From Rhizobium sp. LCM 4573 (GTDB lineage: Bacteria; Pseudomonadota; Alphaproteobacteria; Rhizobiales; Rhizobiaceae): a stretch of 5,557 nucleotides of DNA. Under the pieces are notes generated by a model that worked only from the letters and a program-made list of their open reading frames with translations, did not search any database and was not told where the DNA came from. The position numbers and the translations under genes were made by a program. Below, one piece after another: positions 4,083 to 5,557 of this stretch. Position 1 is the first letter of the stretch. Each line of letters begins with the position of its first letter. The stretch spans positions 408,607-414,163 of the forward strand of contig NZ_MDDW01000028.1 in NCBI RefSeq assembly GCF_001854865.1, written 5' to 3'.

Positions 4083-5557
4083 ATGACGGATACTGACAAT
4101 CGCATGACGGGCGCGGAGATCGTTCTGAAAGCGCTGAAGGACAACGGCGTGGAGCATATCTTCGGCTATCCCGGCGGCGCCGTGCTGCCGATCTACGACG
4201 AGATATTCCAGCAGGACGATATCCAGCACATCCTCGTGCGGCACGAGCAGGGGGCCGGCCATGCGGCCGAAGGCTATGCCCGCTCCACCGGTAAGGTTGG
4301 CGTCATGCTCGTCACCTCCGGCCCCGGCGCGACGAATGCGGTCACCCCGCTGCAGGACGCGCTGATGGATTCCGTCCCGCTCGTCTGCATTTCCGGCCAG
4401 GTCCCGACCACGCTGATCGGTTCCGATGCGTTCCAGGAATGCGATACGGTGGGCATTACCCGGCCCTGCACCAAGCACAACTGGCTGGTCAAGGACGTCA
4501 ACGAGCTTGCCGGCATCATCCACGAGGCGTTCCGCATCGCCCAGAGCGGGCGGCCCGGCCCGGTCGTTGTCGATATCCCGAAGGATATCCAGTTTGCGAC
4601 CGGCACTTATACGCCGCGTCCGGAAACGCCTGCCAAGTCCAGCTACCAGCCGAAGGTCCAGGGCGATCTCGGCGCGATCCAGGCGGCGGTCGAACTGATG
4701 GCCTCGGCGCGCCGGCCGATCCTCTATACCGGCGGCGGCGTCGTCAATTCCGGTCCGGAAGCGTCGCGGCTGCTGCGCGAACTGGTGGAACTCACCAATT
4801 TCCCGATCACCTCCACGCTGATGGGGCTCGGCGCTTATCCGGCATCCGGCAGGAACTGGCTGGGAATGCTCGGCATGCACGGTTCCTACGAGTCCAACAT
4901 GGCGATGCACGATTGCGACGTCATGGTCTGCATCGGCGCCCGCTTCGACGACCGCATTACCGGCCGGGTCAACGCGTTCTCGCCGAATTCCCGGAAGATC
5001 CATATCGATATCGACCCGTCCTCGATCAACAAGACCGTCCGGGTCGACCTGCCGATCATCGGCGATGTCGAGCATGTGCTGGAGGATATGGTCCGCCTGT
5101 GGCGGGCGCTGCCGAAGAAGCCGGAAAAGGCGCAGACCGAGGAATGGTGGACGCAGATCGACCGCTGGCGGGCGCGCAAGAGCTTCTCCTACAAGAACTC
5201 TTCCGACGTCATCATGCCGCAATACGCGCTGGAGCGGTTGTTCGAGGCGACCAAGGGCAAGGATACCTACATCACCACAGAGGTCGGCCAGCATCAGATG
5301 TGGGCGGCGCAGTTCTTCGGCTTCGAACAGCCCAACCGCTGGATGACCTCCGGCGGTCTCGGCACCATGGGCTACGGCCTGCCTGCCGCCCTCGGCGTCC
5401 AGGTCGCCCATCCGGAGGCGCTCGTCATCGATATCGCCGGCGATGCGTCGATCCAGATGTGCATTCAGGAAATGTCCTGCGCCATCCAGCACAATCTGCC
5501 GGTCAAGATCTTCATCCTCAACAACCAATACATGGGCATGGTGCGCCAGTGGCAGCA
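4083..5557 (+). CDS. ilvI: Acetolactate synthase large subunit, N-terminal 491 codons (3' end outside window)
   Basis: A ThDP- and FAD-dependent enzyme condensing two pyruvates to 2-acetolactate, or pyruvate with 2-oxobutyrate to 2-aceto-2-hydroxybutyrate, the first common step to Val, Leu and Ile. It works with a small regulatory subunit (IlvH), whose gene usually follows and would lie past the right edge. Visible: FGYPGGAVLPIYDE (27-40); HEQGAGHAAEGYAR (54-67) with E55 the ThDP-activating Glu; SGQVP (104-108); FAD-domain motif GARFDDRITG (285-294); EVGQHQMWAAQF in the C-terminal ThDP domain; and the diphosphate-binding motif G453-D454-A455 to N480-N481. The motif has GDA where many ThDP enzymes have GDG. 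About 100 residues are missing compared with the usual length near 590. ATG 4083 is chosen because GGA at 4072-4074 is 8 bases upstream and rhizobial homologues carry a similar short extension; ATG 4104 (MTGAEIV) is the alternative. Expression is probably controlled by the upstream attenuator. ilvB is an equally used name. Confidence 0.96.
   Translation, partial: MTDTDNRMTGAEIVLKALKDNGVEHIFGYPGGAVLPIYDEIFQQDDIQHILVRHEQGAGHAAEGYARSTGKVGVMLVTSGPGATNAVTPLQDALMDSVPLVCISGQVPTTLIGSDAFQECDTVGITRPCTKHNWLVKDVNELAGIIHEAFRIAQSGRPGPVVVDIPKDIQFATGTYTPRPETPAKSSYQPKVQGDLGAIQAAVELMASARRPILYTGGGVVNSGPEASRLLRELVELTNFPITSTLMGLGAYPASGRNWLGMLGMHGSYESNMAMHDCDVMVCIGARFDDRITGRVNAFSPNSRKIHIDIDPSSINKTVRVDLPIIGDVEHVLEDMVRLWRALPKKPEKAQTEEWWTQIDRWRARKSFSYKNSSDVIMPQYALERLFEATKGKDTYITTEVGQHQMWAAQFFGFEQPNRWMTSGGLGTMGYGLPAALGVQVAHPEALVIDIAGDASIQMCIQEMSCAIQHNLPVKIFILNNQYMGMVRQWQ

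Noticed and set aside
4019..4096. 25-codon ORF starting right after the terminator T-run and overlapping the ilvI start
   Set aside because: It has no ribosome binding site and no enrichment in Ile, Leu or Val codons. It is most likely chance.
4017..5528. 503-codon open frame on the minus strand
   Set aside because: It is wholly antisense to the clearly recognisable ilvI, with composition (Asp/Arg/Gly/His-rich) typical of a GC-rich shadow frame and no known motif.

Overview
The window is GC-rich (roughly 60% or more by eye) chromosomal DNA from an alphaproteobacterium, most likely a member of the Rhizobiaceae (Rhizobium/Agrobacterium/Ensifer type). This rests on the protein sequences of SerB, MiaA and the acetolactate synthase large subunit, which read like rhizobial orthologues from memory, and on promoter hexamers that fit the rhizobial CTTGAC-N17-CTATAT pattern. 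No database search was possible. No mobile element, CRISPR array, tRNA or rRNA was seen.

Layout from left to right: (1) the 5' 239 codons of serB (phosphoserine phosphatase) on the minus strand, running off the left edge; (2) miaA (tRNA dimethylallyltransferase) on the plus strand, divergent from serB, the two start codons sharing one CATATG hexamer with no intergenic base; (3) a 695-codon gene on the minus strand for a HerA-type (HAS-barrel plus DUF87) ATPase, convergent with miaA with only 5 bases between the stop codons, and starting with TTG; (4) a 381-base divergent regulatory region, 3702-4082; (5) the first 491 codons of ilvI (acetolactate synthase large subunit) on the plus strand, running off the right edge.

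The most interesting part is the ilvI leader. It carries a good rhizobial-type promoter (3866-3894), then almost at the predicted transcript start an 18-codon leader ORF with consecutive Leu-Ile-Val-Val codons (3904-3960). An 11-bp perfect long-range stem overlaps the end of that ORF (3937-3947 with 3978-3988), enclosing a 7-bp hairpin, and a GC-rich terminator with seven T residues follows (3995-4018). This is the organisation of a ribosome-mediated transcription attenuator that would sense charged tRNAs for branched-chain amino acids and control ilvI. The leader peptide gene (called ilvL here) is too short for ordinary gene callers and has no Shine-Dalgarno, so it is probably translated leaderless or nearly so.

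No functional link is evident among serB (serine), miaA (tRNA modification), the HerA-like ATPase and ilvI (Val/Leu/Ile). They form separate transcription units: serB leftward, miaA rightward, herA-like leftward and ilvI rightward. The HerA-like protein has no NurA-type nuclease or other known partner inside the window, so its role remains open.
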